Assembly (NCBI GenBank): GCA_964433135.1
Contig: CAYSQW010000015.1
Location: 1 to 64,000 of the forward strand
Direction: 5' to 3'
DNA length: 64,000 nt
Source of the DNA: CAYSQW01 sp964433135
Lineage (GTDB): Bacteria > Acidobacteriota > Aminicenantia > Aminicenantales > Aminicenantaceae
The notes under the pieces were generated by a model. It was not told the DNA's origin and ran no database searches. It saw only the letters and a program-made list of their open reading frames with translations. Position numbers and translations under genes: made by a program. Below are positions 33,357-42,094 of this stretch, in pieces (positions within the stretch are counted from its first letter, which is position 1; the number at the start of each line of letters is the position of its first letter).

Positions 33357-34526
33357 ATGCATCCGAGAATCACGGGCACCATCATCATTTTTTGCCTGGC
33401 GGTCGCGATGGTTTCGACTCCGGCCTGCTCATCAGGGGAACCGGTCGGCAAGGACCTCGAAATGAAAGAAGGAGAGGTTGAAATGAGCTTTGAGAAAAAA
33501 CCCTTCGGCGCCCTGCCCGACGGAACCGCCGTGGAAATCTACACTCTGACGAATTCCAATGGCCTTGAGGCAAAGATCATGACCTATGGGGCGACCCTGG
33601 TAACGATGAAAACACCGGACAGGGACGGCATTCTCGACGACATCGTACTGGGACGGGATACCGTAGCCGACTATGTCGAGGATTCGCCCTATTTCGGCGC
33701 CACCGTGGGCCGCTGCGGCAACCGCATCGCCCACGGCCGCTTCCTGCTCGACGGGGAAACCTATGTCCTGGCTGCCAATGACGGCGAACATCACCTTCAC
33801 GGCGGCGTCAAAGGATTCGACAAGGTGGTTTGGCATGCGAAAGCCCTGCGGCATGAAAACGACGGCGCCGTCAAGTTCACCTATCTCAGCCGCGACGGCG
33901 AGGAAGGTTATCCCGGGAATCTTTCCGTAGCCGTGACCTACGTGCTGACGGAAGAAAACGAATTGAAAATATACTATGAAGCCGAAACCGACAAGGCCAC
34001 CCCGGTCAACCTGACCCACCACAGCTACTTCAACCTGGCCGGACAGGGATCGGGAAACATTCTGGGGCACGAACTTTTCCTCAACGCCGCATTCTTCACA
34101 CCGGTCGATTCCGGATTGATCCCCACCGGTGAAATCGAAGCCGCAGCCGGGACGCCCTGGGATTTCACCACCCCCCACTCTATCGGACGGGAGATCGCCC
34201 GCGTCGAGGGAGGCTACGACCACAATTTCATCCTCAACAAAACAGCGGATGAACTCTCGCACGCCGCGGCCGTTTACGAGCCGGACAGCGGACGAACGAT
34301 GGATATTTACACCACCGAGCCCGGCATCCAGTTCTATTCGGGAAATTTTCTGGACGGCTCCATTACCGGGAAACGGGGCAAAGTCTATCGGAAACACTTC
34401 GGATTCTGTCTGGAGACGCAGCATTTTCCCGATTCTCCCAATCAGCCGGATTTCCCATCCGTCATCCTGCGCCCCGGCAAAAAATTATCCAGCTTGACGA
34501 TACACAAGTTTTCCGTCCGCCGATGA
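33357..34526 (+). CDS. galM: Exported aldose 1-epimerase (galactose mutarotase)
   Basis: A 389-residue GalM-family enzyme with an extra N-terminal signal sequence and a possible lipobox (STPACSSG, Cys at about 24). The family signatures are VGRCGNRIAHGRF, NDGEHHLHGG with the catalytic-region His, NLTHHSYFNLAG with the second catalytic His, and TTEPGIQFYSGNF. It interconverts alpha and beta anomers of galactose, glucose or similar sugars, here probably in the periplasm. GGGAGGAAAACAGG precedes the ATG. The gene lies 49 bases before the permease gene and may be co-transcribed with it. An exported form is common in polysaccharide-using bacteria. Confidence 0.92.
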   Translation: MHPRITGTIIIFCLAVAMVSTPACSSGEPVGKDLEMKEGEVEMSFEKKPFGALPDGTAVEIYTLTNSNGLEAKIMTYGATLVTMKTPDRDGILDDIVLGRDTVADYVEDSPYFGATVGRCGNRIAHGRFLLDGETYVLAANDGEHHLHGGVKGFDKVVWHAKALRHENDGAVKFTYLSRDGEEGYPGNLSVAVTYVLTEENELKIYYEAETDKATPVNLTHHSYFNLAGQGSGNILGHELFLNAAFFTPVDSGLIPTGEIEAAAGTPWDFTTPHSIGREIARVEGGYDHNFILNKTADELSHAAAVYEPDSGRTMDIYTTEPGIQFYSGNFLDGSITGKRGKVYRKHFGFCLETQHFPDSPNQPDFPSVILRPGKKLSSLTIHKFSVRR

Positions 34527-34575
34527 CGCCGACCGTCCGATTTGAACGAATCGACAAGAGAATGAAAGGGATTGC

Positions 34576-35973
34576 ATGCTGAAAAAAAAAGAAGGCTCTG
34601 ACGTCAAGGCCGATTCCGTCCCGTCTTCCAAACCCTCTCTCAGAAAAGTTCTGGGGATCCCGGACGGCATCGCTCTGCTCATCGGCATCTGCATCGGCGC
34701 CGGGATCTATTCCAATCCCCAGCTGATCGCCGGATATCTGAGCTCTTTCAGCACCATCATCATACTCTGGATAGGTGCCGGCATATTCGTATTCATCAGC
34801 GCTTTGGTTTACGCCGAGTTGGGAACCCGTATGCCCTTTACGGGCGGTGAATATGTTTATATCACCAACGCTTTCGGCCCTTTCGCGGGATTCATGTTCG
34901 GGTGGGGACAGCTGTTCATCGTACGGACCAGCGCCGCCGCCGGACTCGCGTTGATCGTTGCCGATTATGCGGGTTATTTCATACCTCTCGACAAGACCAC
35001 CCACATGGCTGCCGCGCTCGGCGTCATCGGTCTCTTCGGAACGCTCAACGTCATCGGCATCCAACGAGCGAGCGCCTTCCAGAAGATCTCCACCATCCTG
35101 AAAATCGTGGGTATTTCCTCGATTATCCTGATCGGTTTTTTGTTCAGCGGCGGACAGGAGAACATGTTGGCGGCCCGGGCCGCGCCTACGGGAGGTCTGG
35201 GACCGATCGGAAATGCCGTAGCCGCTTTGATGCTGATTATCTTCGCCCATACGGGCTATGAACGGATCGGCTACTCGGCCGGAGAGATGAAGAATCCCAA
35301 AAGGGTCATCCCCTTGAGCCTCTTCATCGGTATCCTGGTTGTCGTCGCCCTATATGCACTGACCAATACCGTTTATCACCGAACCCTGGGGATGGAAGGA
35401 ATGAGGGCAAGCACGATCGTAGCAACGGATGTCCTTACCCTGCTTATCGGTCCATTGGGGGCCGGCGTCATTGCGATCCTGGTCATCATCTCGGCATCGG
35501 GAAGCATAAACGGGACGATGATGACGGCGCCCCGCGTCTACTACGCCATGAGCAAAGACGGCCTTTTTTTCAAATGGCTGAATTATATCCATCCCCGATT
35601 TCGAACCCCCTCAAGAGCCGTGATTGCGCACTGCGTTTGGGCCGGAGTGATACTCGTCATACGCGGCACCTTCGAAACCATCGCCACGGGTCTGGTTTTT
35701 ACCATCCTTATTTTCTACGGGATGTCCACACTGGCCCTCTTCAAGATGAGACGGGACGATATCGGGGGAAAAGGCGTTTTCCGCGTCCCCTTTTATCCCT
35801 ATCTGCCCATATTCTCTCTTTTGATGATCGCGGGACTCCTCGTCCTGAGAGCCGTCTTCGAATGGCAAAATTCGGCGACGGACCTGATATTTATCGTTAC
35901 AGGACTGCCGTTCGCCCTATATTGGTGCCGAAAAAGAAAAAAAACCGCCGAGACCACCCCCCGGAACACATAA
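34576..35973 (+). CDS. APC-family amino acid permease
   Basis: A 465-residue transporter with about 12 predicted membrane helices. The first helix contains the unwound motif IGICIGAGIYSNPQ (about residues 35-48), equivalent to the GxGIF substrate-binding break of the amino acid-polyamine-organocation family. PFTGGEYVYITNAFGPFAGF is the next family signature, and GYSAGEMKNPKRVIP lies in the loop after helix 6. It imports or exchanges amino acids at the inner membrane. A long charged N-terminal tail precedes helix 1. AAAGGG lies seven bases before the ATG. The neighbouring P1 peptidase and racemase genes fit a peptide and amino-acid salvage theme. Confidence 0.9.
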   Translation: MLKKKEGSDVKADSVPSSKPSLRKVLGIPDGIALLIGICIGAGIYSNPQLIAGYLSSFSTIIILWIGAGIFVFISALVYAELGTRMPFTGGEYVYITNAFGPFAGFMFGWGQLFIVRTSAAAGLALIVADYAGYFIPLDKTTHMAAALGVIGLFGTLNVIGIQRASAFQKISTILKIVGISSIILIGFLFSGGQENMLAARAAPTGGLGPIGNAVAALMLIIFAHTGYERIGYSAGEMKNPKRVIPLSLFIGILVVVALYALTNTVYHRTLGMEGMRASTIVATDVLTLLIGPLGAGVIAILVIISASGSINGTMMTAPRVYYAMSKDGLFFKWLNYIHPRFRTPSRAVIAHCVWAGVILVIRGTFETIATGLVFTILIFYGMSTLALFKMRRDDIGGKGVFRVPFYPYLPIFSLLMIAGLLVLRAVFEWQNSATDLIFIVTGLPFALYWCRKRKKTAETTPRNT

Positions 35974-36067
35974 TGCTTCACGAAAAAAGCCATGAGAATT
36001 TATAGGATGCATGCCGGTGAGATGCGGAAGATCCATGCCGCCCCACGGACAATCCCATAAATATTTT

Positions 36068-36095
36068 TTGCAGTCTTGGTATTCTTTGGTACAAT
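36068..36095 (+). promoter_or_regulatory. Promoter of the P1 peptidase gene
   Basis: TTGCAG (36068-36073), 16 bases and TACAAT (36090-36095). Transcription would start near 36102, leaving a leader of about 90 bases. Confidence 0.5.
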
Positions 36096-36190
36096 TCCAG
36101 AAGGAGAATAAGCGAATACGGAATATGCGACGCAAACTCACCCATTCGACGATTTCACAAAAATCATCGAAGGCGTTCAAGGAGGCGATT

Positions 36191-37318
36191 GTGAAGTCCA
36201 TCATGCTGATCGTATGCTGCCTGTTCACAATGGGCTCGGCCGAATCCATCCAGGAAAGACCCCGGCTCCGGGAGTTCGGCATCCGGACAGGGATTCTTTC
36301 CCCGGGCCGTTGGAACGCCATCACGGATGTAACCGGAGTTAAAGTCGGACACGTGACCCTGATCCGGGACGCACACATCAGGACCGGAGTCACCGCCGTT
36401 CTTCCTCACGGCGAAAATATATTCCAGATTAAGGTTCCCGGCGCCGTCCATGCGGCCAACGGTTTTGGAAAGTTGATGGGAATCACCCAGGTGGAAGAGC
36501 TGGGAAACATTGAAACACCCTTGATCCTCACCAACACCCTGAGCGTCCCGACCGCGGCCGATGCGCTGATCGGATACGTTCTGGACCAACCCGGCAACCA
36601 AACCGTACGTTCCGTCAATCCGGTAGTCGGAGAGACCAACGACGGCTACCTGAACGATATCCGCGGCCGCCATGTTAAGCGTGAACATATCCTCGAAGCC
36701 ATCCGAAAGGCCGACACGGGACCTGTGGAAGAAGGCGCCGTGGGCGCAGGTACGGGCACCGTCTGCTTCGGATTCAAAGGGGGCATAGGAACCTCCTCCA
36801 GAAAACTGACCGCTCGGCAGGGCGGATACACGGTCGGCGTCCTGGTTCAATCCAACTTCGGTGGAATCCTCAGGATCGGCGGGCTTTCGGTCGGAGAGCG
36901 TCTGAAACGATTGCCGAGAAACGGGGACGAAGCCGCGGAGGCGGACGGCTCGTGCATGATCATCGTCGCCACCGACGCGCCCCTGGACAGCCGCAACCTC
37001 AAGCGCCTGGCCAAACGCGCTCTCCTCGGAATCCCTCGTACCGGGGGATACAATTCCAACGGAAGCGGCGATTATGCCATCGCTTTTTCAACCGCTCCAG
37101 GACTCCGGATTCCTTACCGGTCGTCCGTTCCGACTCTGAACCGGGAGGTTCTGCGCAATCCGCAGGTTTCGCCGCTGTTCCAGGCTGCGGCCGAAGCGGC
37201 GGAGGAAGCCATTCTCAATTCCCTGTTCAAAGCCCGGGATATGGACGGCCGGGACGGGCACCGGATTCCGGCTCTTCCCCTGGATCGGGTCCGCGGCCTG
37301 ATGAAGGAGATTCCATGA
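36191..37318 (+). CDS. P1-family (DmpA-like) aminopeptidase, exported
   Basis: A 375-residue S58/P1 peptidase. These enzymes cut themselves into two chains in front of a serine, which becomes the N-terminal nucleophile; here the site is most likely in NSNGSGDYAIAFST (about residues 280-293). RTGILSPGRWNAITDVTGVKVG, near the N-terminus, and EGAVGAGTGTVCFGFKGGIG are family signatures. I chose the GTG at 36191: AAGGAGG is five bases upstream and translation there gives a clean signal peptide (KSIMLIVCCLFTMGSAES). The frame continues upstream to ATG 36125 and 36011, but those starts bury the signal. The last four bases overlap the racemase start. Confidence 0.9.
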   Translation: MKSIMLIVCCLFTMGSAESIQERPRLREFGIRTGILSPGRWNAITDVTGVKVGHVTLIRDAHIRTGVTAVLPHGENIFQIKVPGAVHAANGFGKLMGITQVEELGNIETPLILTNTLSVPTAADALIGYVLDQPGNQTVRSVNPVVGETNDGYLNDIRGRHVKREHILEAIRKADTGPVEEGAVGAGTGTVCFGFKGGIGTSSRKLTARQGGYTVGVLVQSNFGGILRIGGLSVGERLKRLPRNGDEAAEADGSCMIIVATDAPLDSRNLKRLAKRALLGIPRTGGYNSNGSGDYAIAFSTAPGLRIPYRSSVPTLNREVLRNPQVSPLFQAAAEAAEEAILNSLFKARDMDGRDGHRIPALPLDRVRGLMKEIP

Positions 37319-38028
37319 AAAAAGTCATCGGGATTCTAGGCGGTATGGGGCCGGAAGCCACGGCCCACATGCATGAGCTCATTATCAGAAAGACCAAGGT
37401 GGAAAAAGATCAGGACCACATCTCCATGGTCATCATGAACAATCCCAAGATCCATCCCCGTTCCGATGCCATCTTCGGGATCGGCCCGGATCCGACGCCC
37501 CAGCTCATCGACGGCGTAAGGCTCCTCCTGCAGGCGGGCGCGGATTTTATCATCATCCCCTGTGTGACCGCGCACTATTTCCACCCCGGGATGGCGGCGG
37601 AGATGGACTTTCCTTTTATCAGTCTGCTGGATGAATCCGCGCTCTGGGTGAAGCGTCATCTTCCGGACGTAGCGAAAGCCGGATTGCTCTGCAGCACAGG
37701 CACCCTCGATTCACGTATCTTCCATGACGCCTTCGCCCGTGTCGGCATCTCGGTTATCGGACCGGATGAAGAGGGACAAAAACGCTTTGAACACGCCGTC
37801 ATGGGAACCGACGGGATCAAAGCGGGATTCACGTCCGGACCTCCTCGGGAGGCCGTCCTGGAATCCGCCGTTCACCTCATCGACCGCGGCGCTCAGGCCA
37901 TCGTCGCCGGGTGCACCGAAATTCCTCTCGTTCTGGATCCGAAGGACATCACCGTCCCGCTCATCGACCCGATGGAGATCATTGCCGAGACGAGCATCAG
38001 GGTGGCGGGATACGAAGTCAAGGAATAG
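37315..38028 (+). CDS. Aspartate/glutamate racemase-family protein
   Basis: A 237-residue member of the Asp/Glu racemase family. It starts KKVIGILGGMGPEATAHM, the usual signature. It keeps both catalytic cysteines, in IIPCVTAHYF (about residue 83) and AGCTEIPL (about residue 197), so it should be active in cofactor-independent racemisation. Which amino acid it uses cannot be told. The ATG overlaps the P1 peptidase stop (ATGA), showing tight coupling. A peptidase that releases amino acids, sometimes D-amino acids, followed by a racemase suggests use of D-amino-acid-containing peptides. Confidence 0.9.
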   Translation: MKKVIGILGGMGPEATAHMHELIIRKTKVEKDQDHISMVIMNNPKIHPRSDAIFGIGPDPTPQLIDGVRLLLQAGADFIIIPCVTAHYFHPGMAAEMDFPFISLLDESALWVKRHLPDVAKAGLLCSTGTLDSRIFHDAFARVGISVIGPDEEGQKRFEHAVMGTDGIKAGFTSGPPREAVLESAVHLIDRGAQAIVAGCTEIPLVLDPKDITVPLIDPMEIIAETSIRVAGYEVKE

Positions 38029-38048
38029 GCATACCGACGGAGACGCCG

Positions 38049-38888
38049 TCAGCGCCGGTAAAAGAAGATGAGGTGTTCCTCTCCGTCTTCGGTTTCAACG
38101 GAGGCGAAACCGGCCTCTTTATCCTCCCAGCCGGGCATCTCATAATTATGCGACAGCACGCGCGTTCCGGGCCGGAGCTGGCGTTCCAGCTGCGGACGGA
38201 GAAGCGCATTCGATTCCGTCAGCAGGTACATGGTGACCACAGTGGCTTGGGACAGATCCACGGCGGCGACATCCGCGTTGATAAAACCGACAAGGTGTTC
38301 CACGCCCGCATTCCGGGCGCCGGCCTTCGATTCCGCGATTCTCTGAGGATCCAAGTCGATACCGACTCCCCTGGCGCCGTATTTCTCCGCCGCGGAGATC
38401 ACGATCCGGCCGTCTCCACAGCCCAGGTCATAGACCACATCATCCCGGGCGACCTCGGCCATGCGAAGCATCTTTTCGACCACGGCCTTCGGCGTCGTTA
38501 CAAAAGGCGCGAGATCCGGGACATCCGCCCTGGCGTGAGATCCCTCATACAGGTTCAAGCGGTCGTTTTCATCATACCGGAAATTGTATGGTGTTCCGGG
38601 ACGAAGCCGATAAGAGATCAGCTCTTCTCCGCTTGAAAACCGGATATCGGCGGGGAACCCTCCGGGGAAACCGGCTTGTTCCGCTGCTTCGAGTCTATGC
38701 TCCAAAGCCGGTTGGTCGCTTCCGTAAAACTCGATCGTGAAGACAACGGACTCCGCAGTCAGGTTCCGAAGCGTCAGGACGGAAGAGGGGGCGGCGGGAT
38801 CCGAGTCCGAGTCAGGAGAACAGCAAAGAACGAAAACCGCCAGAAAAAGCAACCACCCCGTAAAAAAGATCTTTCGTGATGCGGTCAT
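38049..38888 (-). CDS. Class I SAM-dependent methyltransferase with an N-terminal export/anchor segment
   Basis: A 279-residue protein. Residues 6-24 are a hydrophobic signal or anchor ending in Cys-Cys (VFVLCCSPDSDSD), followed by an acidic spacer. Residues 35-110 form a beta-rich region of unknown type (VLTLRNLTAESVVFTIEFY, then FRYDENDRLNLYEG). A Rossmann methyltransferase domain follows, with motif I YDLGCGDGRIVISAAEKYG and GVGIDLDPQRI. The SAM fold looks complete, yet the N-terminus implies export, which is odd for an enzyme needing cytoplasmic SAM. The ATG at 38888 has GGAGG five bases upstream; the ATG at 38900 lies before that site. It is convergent with the racemase, 20 bases away. 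Confidence 0.82.
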   Translation of the reverse strand: MTASRKIFFTGWLLFLAVFVLCCSPDSDSDPAAPSSVLTLRNLTAESVVFTIEFYGSDQPALEHRLEAAEQAGFPGGFPADIRFSSGEELISYRLRPGTPYNFRYDENDRLNLYEGSHARADVPDLAPFVTTPKAVVEKMLRMAEVARDDVVYDLGCGDGRIVISAAEKYGARGVGIDLDPQRIAESKAGARNAGVEHLVGFINADVAAVDLSQATVVTMYLLTESNALLRPQLERQLRPGTRVLSHNYEMPGWEDKEAGFASVETEDGEEHLIFFYRR

Positions 38889-39085
38889 CAAATCCTCCAT
38901 GACGCATTATAATCCATTCAACTCCATCGACACAAAAGATATCCCCATTGCGAGGACGATCACCTACAGGTTGAAGACAGCGGAAAAGACCACAATCTAT
39001 AGAATCTATCGGCTTTCAGGGGTTGACCAAAAATCATGGAGATTATATTATATACCGGTACGGAAGACAAAGGAGCGATTTGCAA

Positions 39086-39331
39086 ATGAAGAAAAAACAA
39101 AACAAAGACTTTACGAGCATCGCCACTATCCTTGCAGAGGCTAAAAAAGCCTACTACGCGGAATGGAAAAAGATAGAAGCAAAATTCAATGAAGTTGAAG
39201 AGCAGAAAGCGGAGCTTTCCAAGCTGGGTGACTTTCTCAAGAGCCAAGGCGTCGATCCTGAAGAAATGGTGAAGATGAAAGTCGCCAAGTCGGAGAAGCT
39301 GAAGCTGGCCAGGGCCAGGAAAAAAGGATAA
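39086..39331 (+). CDS. Small charged coiled-coil protein
   Basis: An 81-residue, lysine- and glutamate-rich protein that should be almost all helix (AEAKKAYYAEWKKIEAKFNE, with heptad spacing around residues 17-50). It has no signal peptide and no recognised domain. AAAGGAG lies eleven bases before the ATG. It precedes the sdhA promoter and is probably a separate transcription unit. The function is unknown. Confidence 0.7.
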   Translation: MKKKQNKDFTSIATILAEAKKAYYAEWKKIEAKFNEVEEQKAELSKLGDFLKSQGVDPEEMVKMKVAKSEKLKLARARKKG

Positions 39332-39465
39332 TCCGGTTTCCCCGAAGGGCTTCTTTCCGGGGACGACTCTGTATTAAGGCCGACCAACGACTCCGCCTGA
39401 TCGGCCAATCAGACGGATTTCGTTTCATAATGGGGCTCCCGCCCCAAGAAGAATGGGACTTCCGT

Positions 39466-39494
39466 TTGACAAAAATCCCATCAATGGCTAGAGT
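39466..39494 (+). promoter_or_regulatory. Promoter of sdhA
   Basis: TTGACA (39466-39471), 17 bases and TAGAGT (39489-39494). Transcription would begin near 39501, twenty bases before the TTG start codon. Confidence 0.65.
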
Positions 39495-39520
39495 TTAAAC
39501 GCTCATCAAGGGGATCGACG

Positions 39521-41254
39521 TTGATTCATGAATATGACGCTCTCATCATCGGAGCCGGAGGCGCCGGGCTTTTTGCCGCCTTGGAAGCCGGCAAAAGCGT
39601 CAGAACCGCCGTTCTTTCCAAGCTGTATCCCATACGCTCACATACGGGAGCCGCACAGGGGGGCATAAGCGCGGCCTTGGGAAATGTCGAAGAAGACAAG
39701 CCGGAATGGCATGCCTTCGACACGGTTAAAGGAGGGGACTATCTGGTGGACCAGAACGCCGCCGTCATTCTTGCCGAAACAGCGGTTCAAGCGGCATACG
39801 ACCTCGAGAACCGCGGCCTTCCCTTCAACAGGACACCGGAAGGCCTGATCGATCAGCGGCGCTTCGGAGGTCATACCCGAAACTTCGGAGAAGCGCCCGT
39901 TCGCCGCGCCTGTTACGCCGCCGACAGGACCGGCCATATGATCCTCCAAACCCTCTATCAGCAGTGCATCAAGAACGACGTATCTTTTTATGATGAATTC
40001 CAGATCATCGACGTCATATTCAGAGGAAAGAAGTGCGGAGGTGTGGTCGCGGTGGAACTTGCGACCGGAAATATTCATCTCTTCAAAGCCAAGGCTGTTT
40101 TATTCGCCACCGGAGGATTCGGGCGCATGTTCGGCATCACCTCCAATGCCTATGCGAACACGGGAGACGGACCGGCGCTGCTGCTGCGAAAAGGCGTTGC
40201 GCTGGAAGACATGGAATTCTTTCAGTTTCACCCCACAGGAATATACGGAATGGGCATTTTGATCACGGAGGGCGTTCGCGGGGAAGGAGGCATCTTGAGA
40301 AACCGCGGCGGCGATCGATTCATGGAAAAATATGCTCCCGGACTCCTCGACCTCGCCCCGCGCGATATGATAGCCAGAGCGATCATGTCCGAGATTTCCA
40401 CAGGCATGGGGATAAAGGGAGACCGGTCCATAACCGACTTCGTACACCTTGACGCGACCCATCTTGGAAGAGATGTGATCGAAGAAAAGCTTCCGGAAAT
40501 CGCCGAATTCAGCCGAACCTATTTGGGGATAGACCCGGTTGAAAAACCCATCCCCGTCCAGCCGACGGCACACTACGCGATGGGCGGGATTCCCACGGAC
40601 GAAAACGGAAGGGTTGTCGACGGCCGCGGGAGGGTTTATGAGGGATTGTACGCGGCGGGAGAATGCGCCTGCGTTTCGGTTCACGGCGCCAACCGGCTGG
40701 GAACGAACAGCCTGGTCGATCTCATCGTTTTCGGGAAAAGAGCGGGAATGGACATGGCAAACTTCGCGAAGGAAAGCGGGCATCTCGCCCTCTCTGAAAA
40801 CACGGTCGATTCCGCAAAAGAGAAAATTGCGCGGTTGATGCAACCGGGAAAAGGACCGGATCCGGAAGCGATCCGATCACGCATGAAACAGCTCATGACG
40901 GAGAATATCGGAGTTTACCGCAGCGGAAAGGACATGTCGGCGGCGCTTGAAAACATCAAAACTCTGAGAGAGGATTATAAACAGGCGCGTGTCCGCGACA
41001 CCGGCAAATCGTTCAACACGGATCTTTTGCAAATATTGGAGTTGGGGAACCTTCTTGACCTTGCCTATGTGACGGCCGCCTGCGCGGCCCGGAGAGAAGA
41101 ATCCAGAGGAGCGCATGCCCGCATGGATTTTCCGGATCGCGACGACAAGAATTGGCTTCATCACACATTGGCGCGCCTTCGAGGCGATGCGATTGACATC
41201 GACACGAAGCCGGTCGAAATCACAAAGTGGGAGCCTAAGCCCCGCATCTACTAG
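39521..41254 (+). CDS. sdhA: Succinate dehydrogenase/fumarate reductase flavoprotein subunit
   Basis: A 577-residue flavoprotein subunit of normal length. ALIIGAGGAGLFAALEAG (residues about 6-23) binds FAD, and SHTGAAQGGISAALG contains the His that carries FAD covalently in SdhA. FHPTGIYG and YAMGGIPTDENGRV form the substrate region, and ARREESRGAHARMDFPDRDD (about 525-545) is the C-terminal signature with the catalytic Arg. It oxidises succinate or reduces fumarate. The start is TTG with AAGGGG seven bases upstream; no ATG fits the conserved N-terminus. sdhB follows after a strong hairpin. No sdhC or sdhD gene is found next to it. Confidence 0.95.
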   Translation: MIHEYDALIIGAGGAGLFAALEAGKSVRTAVLSKLYPIRSHTGAAQGGISAALGNVEEDKPEWHAFDTVKGGDYLVDQNAAVILAETAVQAAYDLENRGLPFNRTPEGLIDQRRFGGHTRNFGEAPVRRACYAADRTGHMILQTLYQQCIKNDVSFYDEFQIIDVIFRGKKCGGVVAVELATGNIHLFKAKAVLFATGGFGRMFGITSNAYANTGDGPALLLRKGVALEDMEFFQFHPTGIYGMGILITEGVRGEGGILRNRGGDRFMEKYAPGLLDLAPRDMIARAIMSEISTGMGIKGDRSITDFVHLDATHLGRDVIEEKLPEIAEFSRTYLGIDPVEKPIPVQPTAHYAMGGIPTDENGRVVDGRGRVYEGLYAAGECACVSVHGANRLGTNSLVDLIVFGKRAGMDMANFAKESGHLALSENTVDSAKEKIARLMQPGKGPDPEAIRSRMKQLMTENIGVYRSGKDMSAALENIKTLREDYKQARVRDTGKSFNTDLLQILELGNLLDLAYVTAACAARREESRGAHARMDFPDRDDKNWLHHTLARLRGDAIDIDTKPVEITKWEPKPRIY

Positions 41255-41260
41255 TTTTAT

Positions 41261-41292
41261 ATGAACAGCTCCAGCCGGCCTGGGCTGTTCAT
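41261..41292 (+). other. Strong hairpin between sdhA and sdhB
   Basis: ATGAACAGC (41261-41269) pairs fully with GCTGTTCAT (41284-41292), and inside it CCAG (41271-41274) pairs with CTGG (41280-41283), with one bulged T. This gives 13 base pairs in 32 bases. No T-run follows, so a role in mRNA stability or processing is more likely than termination. Confidence 0.7.
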
Positions 41293-41336
41293 GAAATAAT
41301 GGCGAGAGGATTTGAAGTTATGATCGTGAAAGAAAA

Positions 41337-42077
41337 ATGAAGGTTACAGTCGCCGTTAAACGATTCAACCCGGAAAAAGACGACACGCCCGCCTTTCATG
41401 AATATGAAGTCGACGCCGCTCCCACCGACCGCGTTCTGGATGTCCTGATGCACATCCAAAGGAAAATCGATCCATCCCTGGCATTCCGGAAAAGCTGCGG
41501 TCACGGAGTCTGCGGTTCCGATGCCATGGTCATAAACGGCAGGGAGCGCCTGGCCTGCAAGACGCTTTTGAAGGAACTCACGGATAAAGAAGGGACGAAG
41601 CTCATCATCGAACCCCTGCGCACCCTTCCCGTTCAGAAAGATCTCATGGTCGACCAGACGGAATTTTTCCAAAAATACCGGCGGATCAAGCCTTTTTTCA
41701 TCAACAACGAAAAAGCCGGCCCCAAAGAGCGGAGACAGAGTCCCGAGCAAAGGAAAATAATCGATGCCGCCACCAGCTGTATCCTCTGCGCCGCCTGTTA
41801 CTCCGCCTGCCCGGTCGTACAGGGGGAGAATCCGCTCTATCTGGGCCCGGCGGCGATCGTCCAGGCTTCACGCTTCAATAACGATTCGCGCGACAGAGGT
41901 TTCGAGCTGAGATTGCCCGAACTGGATGATCCCGATGGGATTTGGCCGTGCAATAACTACTTCAATTGCACTCAGGTATGCCCGCGAAACATCAAGGTCA
42001 CAAAGATCATCAATCTGGAAAAAAATAAAATAAAGAAATTTCATGGTCAAGGGGAAGGACACGCAAATCCCGAATAG
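41337..42077 (+). CDS. sdhB: Succinate dehydrogenase/fumarate reductase iron-sulfur subunit
   Basis: A 246-residue Fe-S subunit. SCGHGVCGSDAMVINGRE and a following Cys (about residues 56-80) bind the 2Fe-2S cluster. CILCAACYSACP (about 142-153) binds the 4Fe-4S cluster, and NCTQVCPRNI (about 207-216) completes the 3Fe-4S site. It passes electrons from the flavoprotein to a quinone-binding membrane anchor. The start has no ribosome site of its own. A six-codon reading frame (ATG 41320 to TGA 41340, preceded by GAGAGG) ends across the sdhB ATG and may couple translation. Confidence 0.95.
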   Translation: MKVTVAVKRFNPEKDDTPAFHEYEVDAAPTDRVLDVLMHIQRKIDPSLAFRKSCGHGVCGSDAMVINGRERLACKTLLKELTDKEGTKLIIEPLRTLPVQKDLMVDQTEFFQKYRRIKPFFINNEKAGPKERRQSPEQRKIIDAATSCILCAACYSACPVVQGENPLYLGPAAIVQASRFNNDSRDRGFELRLPELDDPDGIWPCNNYFNCTQVCPRNIKVTKIINLEKNKIKKFHGQGEGHANPE

Positions 42078-42094
42078 AGGCGGCCCATTCCACA

